Source: Parietaria judaica
Lineage: Eukaryota; Streptophyta; Magnoliopsida; Rosales; Urticaceae
Assembly (NCBI GenBank): GCA_954871525.1
Contig: OX940869.1
Span: 22,162,001 to 22,226,000 of the forward strand
DNA length: 64,000 bases
Direction: 5' to 3'
Shown one piece after another: positions 35,142-46,950 of this stretch. The translations under genes were made by a program, and so were the position numbers. The stretch's first letter is position 1. Every line of letters begins with the position of its first letter. The notes under the pieces were generated by a model. It did not search any database, was not told the DNA's origin, and saw only the letters and a list, made by a program, of their open reading frames with translations.

Positions 35142-36607
35142 TCAAGCTTTTTCCTCCGTAAAGGTAATGGCTTGGCTGGGAAACACCGTCGTTGAACTGG
35201 TGAGGTTTGCGAGATTGACCTGGTGCTCCTCCTCATCGCCTTCTAAGGCTGGAGTGTATCTTATTCGCTTGTTGCTGGAATCCCTATTCTCTAGTCCATC
35301 TTGGATATTGGATACGACATGATATTGGGGTGCTTTGGCTTTAGCTCGCTCCTCGTCTTGGCAGGGTTTTCCCGGGCAATCATCTCGGGATTGTTTGGCG
35401 TCTCGAGGCGGAGGGTCGTCGGTTTTCCCGCTTCCTGCCACGAGTTTCTTGAGGAACTCCTTCCATTGCCCATCTTGGATGAGCTGCTCGATTTTGTTTT
35501 TCAACTGCCAGTATTTTGGCGTCATGTGGCCGTGATCCTGGTGGTATTCGCAATATCGACTTTTATCTTTATTGGCTCTCTTTGGCAGTGGTTGTGGAGG
35601 GCCAAAGTTCTTTCTGTGGAGGCTGAAGATCATTGCCGGAAACACGGTTAGCGGGGTATAGTTTGCATCGTTTTGGAAACCTTCCGCTCGCCTAGGTCGT
35701 GGCTACCGTCCTTCAGAGTATGGCTGCTGGCACTGCTTATTTCTCTGGGGCTTGTCATTGGCAAGAATGGAGATAATTCCCTCCGCCATGCTCTTCACGG
35801 CACGGTCTGAGCTGTTAGCGGCGGCGAGCTCTCGTATTTCTCTCCTTAACGCCTGAACTTCGTCTTTTAAACCGACGTCAGGCGGGGGCGCCGCTGGGAG
35901 AGGTGTTGGGACTACATCGGCTCTCCGTGTCGTGCAGTGAGCGGTGGTGTGTTGGGAACTTTCGGATGACTCGGAGTCAGCATCACTTGAATCCTCATGG
36001 TAGTGTGATCTCTCCCTCCGCCCTTTAATATGCTATAGCAGGTCTCCTTCATGATTAGGGCGATTCAAGTGGTGGCGGAGGTTTTCTTCGTCTCTCGCGT
36101 GCACTCTGATGTGCGTTCGCTGGTGACAATGGTTTCTCCGCGCCCTTGCGCTATCGGCGCCGTCTTCGTTTCTCCCGAGTCGGTCAAAGGCTGATCGTTG
36201 GGTTGTTTATTATTGCATCGGCTCTCGAATATCTTCAGGGGCCGGCTGTGTTCTGGGTGGCCCTCGTTGTGTTAGTTCGAGGGCTTCCTTTGGGCTTTCC
36301 TCTTGAACAACTACTTCGACGTTGGCGTCGTCGTGGCCGAGGTGTTTAGACATCAAACCGGTCAGCCGAAAGACACTGTCTTCTAGCTGGACCAGTCGTT
36401 CTCTCTCTTCCTTGACGGTTGGCTCTCGTTGAACGTTCTTCGTGGACTGGTTTTGGGCCTTGTTTTGATGTGCGTTGACCTGAGCCCGTGTATTGAGAGT
36501 GATGCATCCCGCAGGATGGGAAGATGTGCCCCTAGTCGATTTTCACATCATGGCTGGTTAGAAGAACTTGATGGGAAAGGTACACAAAGACTTATGATCT
36601 TGATGGC
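35142..36607 (-). pseudogene. gag: Tat-1 gag, incomplete
   Basis: The open part (35645-35142) contains RYCEYHQDHGHMTPKYWQLK, a variant of the Tat Gag zinc-knuckle region, and an acidic C-terminus. Upstream (to 36607) the frame is broken; pieces include an Arg/Glu-rich N-terminal stretch and QALRREIREL. I did not find the usual capsid core (YDG/DP/WF motifs), so part of Gag is probably deleted. Confidence 0.7.
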
Positions 36608-36629
36608 ACCCCTCCTTCTAGCGCCAAAA

Positions 36630-37328
36630 TGTTGATGCAGAAAATTAGATCAAACACTTAAGTGGCCCAATTGCTGGCGTTGGGCCGGACCCAATGTCGT
36701 TTTGTTGACTTTTGTAATTTTTAGTCTACGGCTCCTGGACTTTCTAGTCAAACGAACCCTCCACTGACACAGGACTAGAAATCCGGGGGCAAGCACCTCC
36801 ACTGGCTTGGCCTTGGTTACAAGTTTGGGACGCCAAAAACGAACCTGGCCTTTGCGTAGGAAGGATCGCAGTGTTGACTCTCCGGTGAACCCTAGTATAC
36901 CAGACCCTCGACCTGTGCCACTGACCCTGATTCGGGTCTCACGGTCTATCCGCGGAGTTAATATATGTGCCGGAGATACAAGACTGACGGATAGAATGAG
37001 CACCGCACGGATTTAGAATCTTAGCAGGGAGGGTCTAAGATCATGCCAGAATTTTCTCCACGGCTTCCGCTCTATGTGAACTTTTCCGTCGCTCGGCCCT
37101 TCGGATAATTCCTGGGGGTTAGATCCCTCGACATGTATTGTGGGTCCTGATACGGGCCTTCGGTCTATCCACGAAGTCGGTATATCTGCCTTAGATAATA
37201 GACTGGGGGATAGCACGAACACCACGTAGAACAGAACCTAGCATGCAGGATCGTACTACGTGCCGAAAATTTCCCCAGGGCTTCCGCTCTAGTTGGATTC
37301 CTCGCGCTCAGAACCTGGGCAAAACAAC
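36630..37328 (-). repeat. Tat-1 5' LTR, inner part
   Basis: On the minus strand the LTR ends CATCAACA at 36630, followed by TTTTGGCGCTAGAAGGAGGG, the PBS position. The rest of this LTR is at about 40050-40660, beyond a nested LTR. A tandem duplication of period 220 bp (units from 36926 and 37146) shares GGTCTATCC, CACGGCTTCCGCTCTA-like and GATAGCACGAA-like words. Confidence 0.75.
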
Positions 37329-40050
37329 TGTTAGAAAGTTCATTACATTTCCGATAATATTATCACGGTTTATGCCGTCAAATCGTCCGGGTAACATTTA
37401 AAAAAATATTTAAAGCGAAAAACTTATTATCCGTGCAACGGTCCGACTATCGGATAATAACCAAAATCAAGATCTACTAATTTAGCTTTTCATAAATTCA
37501 TTCTTAACAATATAGTCTATAGGAAATAAATAAACAATAATTAAAGGTTTGCATTTATTGACCCAATACATAAGGCCGTACCTCAGGTGATGACGATTCC
37601 GACTGCGCGTTCTGAACTGGGCAGGGCTTCGCCGATGTTGAGGGAAACTCCGGTGATCTCTCGGGATTTTCTCCTAGACTCCTCATACCGAAGCGTGGGC
37701 TTCGCCGGCAGGACTTCGTCACAAAACTTTAAATGAAGGTTCTTTTAAAGCTTTCTGAGAACAACATTTCACTAAGCCGAACCAAGAGAAGGAGATCAGA
37801 AGCTAAGAAAATTTAGAGACTCTAGAGAGAGAGAGATAGAAAGATCGAATTCTTGCTCTGGGGAGAGGAGTGTGAAATGTGCAGAATTAGTCTTGTATTT
37901 ATAGGCTCATGGAAAAGCCAATAAGGGAAGTTTCCTTCCTTGAATTTCGAAATCTATAATGGGCAAATATAATTATTTACTCCAAACCAATGACCAAGAT
38001 TAAATCACCAAAGATCCAATGGTTATAATTAATTATTAGGGATTAAACCAAATAGGGAAACCCTGAATAAATCAATTATCCATTCACTTCCTTATATAGT
38101 AGAATTCGAATTCCCTATGTATGCATATGGAAAATTCGAAATCAATAAGCTTGATCCAATGGTTGGAATTAATTCCATAACCAATCTAATGGACTATATT
38201 GATTTAGGACAAAGTCAACTCTCCAAACTGGATTCCCAAGTAATAGAATTCGACCTCCCTTTATACATAATTCGAATTTCGCATTCCATATATACATGTT
38301 AATTAATTTCTAATCTAATGGTTAAGATTAAATCTTAAACTAATTCAATCGATATAAATAATCAACCAATTTTGAAATCCATGCTTGGTCACCAAGTCAA
38401 TTTTCGAACTAGGATTTCCAAATTAATTATCATGATCCAACAGTTAAGATTAAATTTGACCGATCTAATGAACCAAATTAATTTCAAGGTTTTTCCATTA
38501 ATACCTAAATATAGGTTCTTATGCCGCATATTTGGAAAGTCCAAATCCAAGAAAATTCGTGTAAGCCTAACTCGCACATTTACTTGGGCTGCATTATATC
38601 TACACATTCATATATATACAAAATATATATTTTATTTAAATAATATAAATCTATTAATTATCAATAAAAATATTAATAATTAAATTATATTATTAACCTC
38701 TGATCTCAATATCACACATCAAAAGTCGTGGTTCAACACCACCATTTAAATTTGTGACTTTTGATTAAATTTCTCACATTTACGAAAACGATCGCAAACT
38801 TTGAAAGTCGCTAAATCACAAACCGTACGTCGAAACGACTCGGTTCCAAAAGCAAAGTCTCTTAGAATTTAATTTCCAACAACTCTTTAGTTGATCAAAA
38901 TTCCAAATTCAACTTTCTTTTATCAGTTAAATTTCCAGCACCAAACTTTGGTATTTTTGCCACGTCAAAAATAAAACTTCAAAAAATCTGACACAGACTT
39001 TAGTTTTATGAATCCTCACAAATGATAAAACATATCGAATGTTTAAATCACATACATATCATCCGTTCCGGAGCTATCCTAGGGACAAAGGACCCGTATC
39101 ACTGAAGCTCCAACGAACTGCTAGTGGTTCGTCAAACCTCGGTGTTATTCCACTATAAACCCGAAGCTGCACTCTCTAGTGATACAATATATACTATTCC
39201 CTTTATAGCAATGTGTCCATTGATACAATCAAATTCGGTTTATTGATTTTTCACTTGATGATCCACACACGAGCAGGCGGTTTTTACCGTTTTGTCCCTC
39301 ATTGCATTTTTATCCTCAACTTAGTTAATAATATTGTTAGTAACCCACTTATGGTTTCGATTTATAAGTTGCGCACGGGTACCTCTCACTTCTCACCACT
39401 AACAATCAAGGGAATCATGTTGACTCTGAAGAGAGCTATGTGATGTTCGTTTCTATGACGAAGCTACCCTTATCTGTTGACTATCATGTTCCCAAAATAG
39501 CAGCATTAGGAACGACATTAAATGTGTTCTTTAACAGTTAAATCAAAGAACAATCAAGTCAAGTGTCCAGGCTCGAGGCCACTTAGGACTTCGATTGAAT
39601 ATCCATTTGATCATCTACTAATAACTCAACTCCAAGTTGTCAGTGACGGTCTTATATGACAACCTCTGGAGTTTAAGTCAGGTCCAGTCCAGTATGAAGA
39701 CGCTTCATACTTAATGCACTTCTAGTGAGTGTGACACACACACTTAATCCAGAATAGGATTACATCACTTAGTCATATTAATAACTTTATCCGATTAATG
39801 AGCTCCCACTCAGTTAATCAAGTCACAGACATTTTAAGTTCATTTATTATGATTATTAATTCTTCCTCACATTGACTCGGTTGTGATAATAATAACATAA
39901 TTTCATCCTTTATGAACTATGGAACATTCTATTTTACTCTACCAGAAACTATAATAAGATTAACATAATAAGTAACATCTTTTATTCAACGACTTTGGTC
40001 AAAATCTTTTACAATTAGGGAAAAGACAGCTTGTTTAAGGACCAGGAAAA
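37329..40050 (-). repeat. Long LTR nested in the Tat-1 5' LTR
   Basis: Begins TGTTAGAAAG on the plus side (so CTAACA is its 3' end) and is homologous, inverted, to 25027-27250. It interrupts the Tat-1 5' LTR after CAAAACAAC. About 130 bp of Tat-1 LTR present at 27330-27450 are missing here, so insertion came with a deletion. The far end (about 40050) shows a 28-bp tandem phrase, CTTGTTTAAG, twice, and no proper TG end, so that boundary is approximate. The palindrome AGTATGAAG-ACG-CTTCATACT is at 39691-39711. Confidence 0.7.
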
Positions 40051-40837
40051 AGACAACTTGTTTAAGAATGAGCTACCGTTTAACTGAAATCGAGCTTCTA
40101 TATATAGGAGAGCCGGAGGACTAAAACGCGATTATAAATTACTCCGGGAGGCCCTCGGGGCAATATTATATAGTTTTTTGGGTCCCCCGAGCGTGGTCTT
40201 TCCAAGACCACCATCCGCGTGGCCAACAGGCGCCGGACGCGCCCTTATACGCGGGATGCGCTGCCAGCGTCTACTGACGTCAACGTGCTAACGTTAGCCC
40301 TCCTCAAGGCGCGTGAGGATGCGTGACAGAGGCTAGAGGTGCGTGGCTGCGCATGGTGCCATCTGGCAGCGCGTCCAAGTGCGTGGTGGGCCTGTTCGGG
40401 CCAGTGGGGCCCACCCGAGATGCTCCTGGCCCATTTAGGGCCTCCGGGAGCGTTTCGAGGCTATATTTTACAAACTTTATGACTTTTTTGAGTATCTTGA
40501 TGTTTTTGGGATCATCTAGACACTTTATTTTGCAAAAACGGACTTCCGGTGAATATTTTAGGCTAAAATTGATCTAAATTAATAAAAGAAATTAAAATTA
40601 ATTAAATAACTTTTTTATTATTATTTTATCAAAAATCAATTACGTAAAATACCCGTAATAGCTGGGTTGCGTAGAATTCTTCGTCATTGCTTCCTCTTTC
40701 TTGTCGCCTTCAATGCCGAGGTGATTCCTCGTGAATAAATGTTGTAGTTCAAAGCCTTTGTTAATTCTGTTTAAAGGCCACAATTACTTAGCTAATAGCC
40801 AATTAATTCTCTTCAAATTTCTACTATTGGTGCTACA

Positions 40838-41095
40838 TTAGTCACGGGAATCCAAGGTTCTCTTGCTGGAATCCGATGTTCTTGTGGCCTTCTCGCTAGC
40901 ATTCTCATCGACCGAGAATCCTGGCATTGACGAGGTACCTTCGTTGATCTGGTCGCTCGTCTTAATGGGCTTCTTGTCACATTGGACCTTTATTGGATTC
41001 CGTCTTGGACTGTGCTTCAAGGTGTTGATCATGCCCAATTTATGTGGTAAATAGATTTTGTCTGCTGTGCAATTTAAACGTAACTCAACAATCAC
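40838..41095 (-). CDS. Hypothetical 85-codon frame, possibly a broken exon
   Basis: Minus-strand frame with non-repetitive, hydrophilic text (for example KLGMINTLKHSPRRNPIKV and a Ser/Thr/Lys-rich end RTSDSSKRTLDSRD). I do not recognise it. Its base composition is closer to coding than the surroundings. No convincing start or splice partners; it may be a relic of a host gene or chance. Confidence 0.25.
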   Translation of the reverse strand: MIVELRLNCTADKIYLPHKLGMINTLKHSPRRNPIKVQCDKKPIKTSDQINEGTSSMPGFSVDENASEKATRTSDSSKRTLDSRD

Positions 41096-41424
41096 TTTGT
41101 GAGTAATCTCCGACTATTAGGTAAAAAATATTAATATTTCCAATTATTTATTTTCCTCATATTTTGATGTTAATAAAGAAAATTTGTGCTAAAGTTCTCA
41201 AAACTCTTTTGCTTTACTTTTGCATTTCAAAATGGAAGACAGAGACTTAATTGCTGTCATTTAGTAATCAATGTACAGATTAGCGTGAAGCAAAATAATC
41301 AAATTAATGAGTCCTAAATTCACGCCCCAATCACCAGCGACAATTGGCAATTAACTCCATTTAAAGTTAAGTAGTGGTGGCTATTTATTTACGAATTTTA
41401 TTTAGGAAACCGTCATAAGTATAA

Positions 41425-41470
<46 letters not shown>

Positions 41471-41930
41471 CTGAGTGTACATACGTGCAGACGTAAGACT
41501 TACATGCACTTTGATATCTTTTACCGACTTCAGCATGTCAAATACAAAGTTAGAATTTCAGTACAGGTAGAGTTAAAAAATAAATTTTCAATAATATTTT
41601 CTCCTGCTAGCAATTGCCAATTAGTGACGTATAAAAAAATATTAATTTAAATTCTTCAAATCTTTTTCATTAATTAAATAAAGTTTGATAATAAATCAAA
41701 ATCAAAAACAAAAAGTAGAGTTAAATACCAGCTACTTATATTATTAGGTTAAATTAAATACAAAAACAAAGATATAAGAGACATAAAACTCAAAAAGTAT
41801 ATATTCTCCATAAAAAATATATACCGTTATCGATTTGCAATTTGCGAAGTTTAGACATTAGTACAACGTTTCTAATAAACTGAATGCACATTGGTACAAA
41901 AATTCTGATCAACTAAACTAAACATTCGAT

Positions 41931-41991
41931 ATTATTCACAGTGGCGGATCCAAGTGTATTGGAAAATCCTGGATCCGCCACTGATTATTCA
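41931..41991. mobile_element. 45-bp hAT relic with 8-bp target duplication
   Basis: Perfect 13-bp terminal inverted repeats CAGTGGCGGATCC (41939-41951 and 41971-41983) enclose only 19 bp. Both flanks are ATTATTCA (41931-41938 and 41984-41991), an exact 8-bp duplication, the hAT size. Essentially two ends with almost no interior. Confidence 0.88.
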
Positions 41992-42521
41992 TCTTCTTCT
42001 TTCCTATAAATAACTTAGCTTACCCACTTATAACTTCTAGCTTATATTTGTTGATTTCAATATTTATACGAACTTAATCTGGTAAACCTACAGATTGCCT
42101 AATTATGAAATTTATGCCTACTCATTAAAATAAAAAGGGTTTCGAATCTATATTATCATTTAAAATCAACAGTTCCAACCCAAAATTAATCAAACAAAGG
42201 TACGATATTTCTTAATTCAATATATTTATTACTGTTAGTGGCATTTGACTATTAAATAAATTCCAAAACAATAAAGACAGGGATTTTGTAAACAAAATTT
42301 GACTTTGAGAAGTTTTGTGCTAATTTATGGGATTTTGCTGTCAATATCAATATATTAAGGGTTAATCGAGGTATAAATACAAAAACTCTTATAAACTGCA
42401 ACGTTAAATACAAAAATCTTCTTTTTTGGTGGCATAAAAACTAAAAAGTCTCATTTTGTCACTTCGATTTCATTTTTAATTGATGGTGTTAGTCAATGCT
42501 ATGTGGAGTCTAGTTGATCGC

Positions 42522-44174
42522 TATTAATGTGCAAATTCGTCGTTTATTTAATACGACATATAGCGTAAAGTTATGAATGAATTAAATTTGTAACTAAATA
42601 AATAAAAGACTTTAAAGGATATTTAATATTCGTAAAAGTCCACTTGCGAAGCCCAAAGCCCATCAGGACACCTGGTCGTCGCAAAGCCCAACGAACAGGA
42701 AGCTATCCGGCCTAAAGCCCAAAAGCTATCCATCGTCATCTAGGAGAAAGGAACGGCAAAATCGTCATATTCGTATCCGGCTTCATTAGTTCAAAATGGA
42801 CGGAGGACCAGGAGCACGAAGCCAAATCCTCAACGGATCTATCTGGTCAAGAATCCAACTCGGCATAGAACGCGCAGTCGTGGGGTCATGTGTTAGGAAG
42901 GCGAACCAATCAGCCCGGTAAGCTCGGAAGAACTACTCCAAGACTCTAGGAAGTCCAACGGGAAGATTTGAAATGTATAAATACGAAGCCCAGCCAGAGA
43001 TCAACACACACAACTTCTGAGATAATACATCGAAAGCTTTCTTGTCCGGCATTTTTGTCTATCGAGAGTTTTCCTTTGTATTTTCTGTACTTCTACTCTT
43101 CCTTCTCTCTTCTTAAGACGTGATTTACTTCCTGTAGCTGTCCGTCCATGTTCATTGTCACAATAAACTAACAGAGGACGTAGTCAACTACCGCCTTGGG
43201 ACGAACCTCTATAAAAAAAAAAAAAAAAAAAAACCCTAATCTCATTTACTTGCTTATATATATACATATATCGATATATGCGGAGTGTCTGAGAGATTGC
43301 AACGCGAATGATCGAATGCCACAAAATATATATTCAAAATATCATACACTCACAAGTTGTATTAACTGATTGAGGTGGGAAACCACGTCAACAGTTTGGC
43401 GTCGTCTGTGGGAAATTGTTCTCGCTAACACCTACAAGCTCTAAAACATTCTACAAAGATGAGCAATGAAGAGATTCAAATCGTGACTGAGTCCGGGGTT
43501 GACAATCCCGAACAGAATGTTGAACCCAACGACCTCAAGTCTCAACTGAAGGCGACGAATGCGGAGAACCAAAAGATGCGCAAGTAGATCAAACTCATCA
43601 CTACAACCCAAGCCCAAAATGAGCACCATTGGAGTTCTGGCCGTGCAAACGCGGGAGAGAGCTTCGGACATCAGGAGTGAGGAAGCCTCAACGCGGTCCA
43701 TTTCGACTTTGCCAATCTAGATAACCCGCGAGCTCCAAGGCCAAACCTACTCCCACCACCGCCTAGCGGTCATTGACCCGTGTCGAGAGTCAATCCGATC
43801 GGAATAGAAAACTTCCCTTCATACAACCGTCATCACTCTGAACGGCCGAGTAACTTGGAGGACCACGAGCGAGACCGCGGCACCAACTATGGTCCTCAAG
43901 GCCAACTCGTCCACTTTCTGAGATACCCCAGTCCGATATACAGATAGGAGTATAACCACCCCGTACGCTCCGAGCCAGAAACTCGGTGTACGGAGCTGGA
44001 AGAATTAAAACGTACCATGGAGCAAATGAATGAGAAACTCATTCGGGTGCGTTCTCGAGTGCGGAGTGTCTGAGAGATTGCAACGCGAAGGATCAAATTC
44101 CATAAAATTTATATTCAAAATATTATACACTCATAAGTCGTATTGATTGATTGAGGTGGGAAACCACGTCAACA
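42522..44174 (+). mobile_element. Tat-2, internally deleted gypsy element nested in MULE-1
   Basis: 5' LTR 42522-43393 (872 bp, TATAAATA at 42976-42983), PBS region TTTGGCGTCGTCTGTGGG from 43395, a gag fragment, then only the last 117 bp of the 3' LTR (44058-44174). Flanked by ATCGC at 42517-42521 and 44175-44179. Removing it and one ATCGC restores a continuous MULE-1 terminal repeat. Its LTR is homologous to that of Tat-4 at 60157-61016. The first LTR bases are TATTAATG where Tat-4 has TGTTGATG. Confidence 0.92.
43459..44058 (+). pseudogene. gag: Tat-2 gag fragment
   Basis: Starts ATGAGCAATGAAG, as does the Tat-4 gag (ATGAGCAATGACG). Stops and frameshifts break it within the first 50 codons. 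It ends where CTCGAGTGC of gag runs into GGAGTGTCTGAG of the LTR tail, a deletion joint with a few bases of shared sequence. No product expected. Confidence 0.8.
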
Positions 44175-45462
44175 ATCGCCACATGGCATCGCCACGTCAT
44201 TTTTAATGCCACATGGAGTTTAGAATTTTTAAAATTATTATTTTATTAATAAAAATTATTTAAAAAAATATTTAAAATATTTTTTATTTTGTGAAAAGTT
44301 TTTTAGAAATTATTTATTAATAAATTACTATTGATTTTTATTATAATTTCAATACCGAGAAAATATAAAGGAGTTTAGGGTAGTAAAGTTTTGGGAATTA
44401 GAATAAATTACCCGCAGTCCAAAAATACCTAGAATAAAAAATACTCAAAATACAATACCCGAAATTAAATTTTTGTATTTTTTTAATTTATGATAAAAAG
44501 ACAAAAAAAAATTGTATCCGAATATATGGAGATCTGGTTATGGTTCTCAAAATTTGATTACCCAAATTCGTATTCTAGTTCCTTAGTCTTGAAATTATTA
44601 TGATAATTAACATGTATCCCCGTGATAAAATTTTGAGAGCCCGAACCCAAACTAAATAACCAGAACCCGATTTTTTTTTTTTACCTACAATTCAAAAATA
44701 CCAAAATTTTTTTTTACTTTATTTCAATAACGAGAAACTAGAATGAGGTCTGGGTAAAAAAAAAATTGATAACCATAAACGGAACTTCGTATACTTGGCA
44801 CCTGAATTCTTTATTATCGAAAGATACAAAATACCTAAGTATTTTAATCCGAATATTTTACTTTGATTGTTTTTTATTCCGATTCTTTTTTTTTAATTTC
44901 GATATTTTATTTCAGGTATTTCAATCCGATTTTTTTTTTTGTTAGTTCCAAGATATTTTAAGCTAGGTAAAAAACATGGGTTCAAGGTTATGTACAAAAT
45001 AACATGACATCTGGGTTTGTTGTGCCAATTCTTAAAACTTCATTACCCGAAACTCAATTATAGTTCCTCCGTATTGAGATTATTATAAAATTATTTATCA
45101 ATTTATTTCAAAATCATTTACGAAAAATTTTAAAAAATATTTTAACGAAAAATACGTATATTTAATATTTAAAAAATATTATTTGAAAAATTAATTTTTT
45201 CAATATATAAATGCCACATGTAATTCACGTGGCATTAAAAATGATATGGCATTTCCATGTGGCAATCAACTGGACGCCACATGGCATTGACTAACACCAT
45301 TCATTGAAGTTGAAATGGAAGTGACGAAATGGGACTTTCGGTATTTATACAAAAAAAAAAAAAGATTTGGTATTTAATGTTGCAGCTTATAGAGTTTTGG
45401 TATTTCAACCGTGATTAACCCATATATTAATAACACATTTCTTTCAAATCATAGAGCTCCCA

Positions 45463-46484
45463 ATTATATAACCATAGGGTTATTTGCGGCATAAATAGCA
45501 AAAGTTTGGTTAAAAATTAGCGATAATAATACCCAAAGTTGCTTAAAAAAGTGTGGAGCGACAATTTCTATCCAAGTTACTTAATAGACGTTAATCAACA
45601 CCACATGGCATGATGATGATTTTTATGTGGAAATGTCATGATTGCCATGTACGATTGAGTCGAAGACCAAAAAACAGAAAACAAGATCAAGTTTTTTTCT
45701 CCTTCAATTAAATTTCAGTGATTTGCGAGACCGCACTGCAAAAAACAGAGATAATTGGCTATCAATGTGGTTTATGAAACCAGTATGACACTGTATGAAA
45801 CCTAAACCAGAAACTGGTCTCTGGGACCAATAACAAAATGCCACCTTAACATTTTTTTATTACTCAAAAAAATTATGTAATTAAAAAAATAACACATGAA
45901 AATATTACACTACATGTGAAACCAGGATTGGGAGCAAAAATTGAGACGAGATATAGTCGGTTCTACGTTTTGAGTTCATATTAAAAAGATAAAAATTAAT
46001 TTCTATTCTTAAAATAAAAATTGATATATATAAGTATATGCTGTAAATAATTTGGGACGAAGACAATTTTTTTTTTAGTTCGAGATCGCAAATAGGATAG
46101 AGTGAAAATTCTGTTTCCGGTTCTAGTTTCACCCGTACTGTAATATTTCAATGTGTTATTTTTAACTGAATTTAATATATTTTATAATTATTTTTATTAT
46201 TAAGTAAAATATTTAGAAAAAAATTGAAAAACTAAAAAAATAATAAATGACAACGTGGGATCACGACATGGCAATCTGGTGATATAACATTGCGACGTGG
46301 AAGTCAACTTCATGCCTACCATGTGGAGTTGACTAACAGATCTTAAGTCATTTTGATGAAAAATGTTGGTAAATACTTTTAAAAAGCAACCTTTAGATAT
46401 TATTACCGCCATTTTTCGGCTTTGGACCTATTAAGGCAACCAAAATTTGGGTATTTAAGTTGCAAATAACCCTTATTATATAAC
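45463..46484. mobile_element. MULE-2, non-autonomous Mutator-like element (about 1.0 kb)
   Basis: Element about 45473-46474 with ends containing GGGTTATTTGC and inverted arms similar for more than 100 bp (for example AATAATACCCAAAG-like text near both ends). ATTATATAAC stands on both sides (45463-45472 and 46475-46484), a 9-10 bp duplication. It shares the CACATGGCA/GTTGACTAACA phrasing of MULE-1, so the two are related families. No coding frame. Confidence 0.82.
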
Positions 46485-46950
46485 TGTTTATATAAACCGT
46501 AATATTCAACATATTGTTAATTAGCGTTGTACATATAGAAACAAAAGTAGCATCTTATTCCCGATTTGCTATTCGGGTAAAAACCGAAACCAGATTATAC
46601 TAGATCTAGATTTTATCCGGATCCAGTAATTTGGTTCCAGATTTTATTGGAGGTTAGGGTTACTGAATATTTGGATTTCTTTTTTTTACTTTTAAATTTA
46701 TTAAAATCATTATACATAAACTCTAAATTATTAAAATGATCACATTTTACCAGAATTTCTTAAATAAGTTACAAATTACCCTTATAGGATAGTAAAAATT
46801 TTTTTTTTTCTAAACATCTATACTTTCATGACAATTAAAAACATAACATATTTTTAGAACTCTTCACACATTACCTACTTTTACGAAAAAAAAAACACCG
46901 AACATGATATATTAAACTACTCTTAAAATATTATGTACTTTTATAACATA

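Larger units (their letters stand above)
27251..40660 (-). mobile_element. Tat-1, degenerate Ty3/gypsy Tat-lineage element with nested LTRs
   Basis: Read right to left: 5' LTR (40660 to about 40050 and 37328-36630, split by another LTR), PBS region, gag, protease, RT, RNase H split by a solo LTR, second RNase H, integrase, a 3' untranslated region with tandem repeats and a host-gene fragment, G-rich PPT, and a truncated 3' LTR (27988-27251). The two LTR portions share many blocks, for example the TATA area (27488 and 40105 regions) and the GTGAATATTTT block before the right ends. A second RNase H before the integrase is known from the Tat/Ogre lineage. Coding parts are too broken to be active. 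Confidence 0.88.
40661..42349. other. Intergenic between Tat-1 and the DNA-transposon cluster
   Basis: AT-rich with (TA)n at about 41427-41467. Holds one hypothetical frame and the hAT relic described separately; nothing else recognised. Confidence 0.6.
42350..45430. mobile_element. MULE-1, non-autonomous Mutator-like element hosting Tat-2
   Basis: Element 42359-45421 begins GGGTTAATC and ends GATTAACCC, with imperfect terminal inverted repeats of roughly 165 bp or more. Flanks are a perfect 9-bp duplication ATATATTAA (42350-42358 and 45422-45430), the Mutator size. Without the nested retroelement it is about 1.4 kb. No transposase frame is visible. Confidence 0.92.

Noticed and set aside
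37324..40055. ACAAC on both sides of the nested long LTR as a target duplication
   Set aside because: The right-hand copy would leave an LTR without a TG start, and the flanking Tat-1 sequence is deleted, so the match may be chance.
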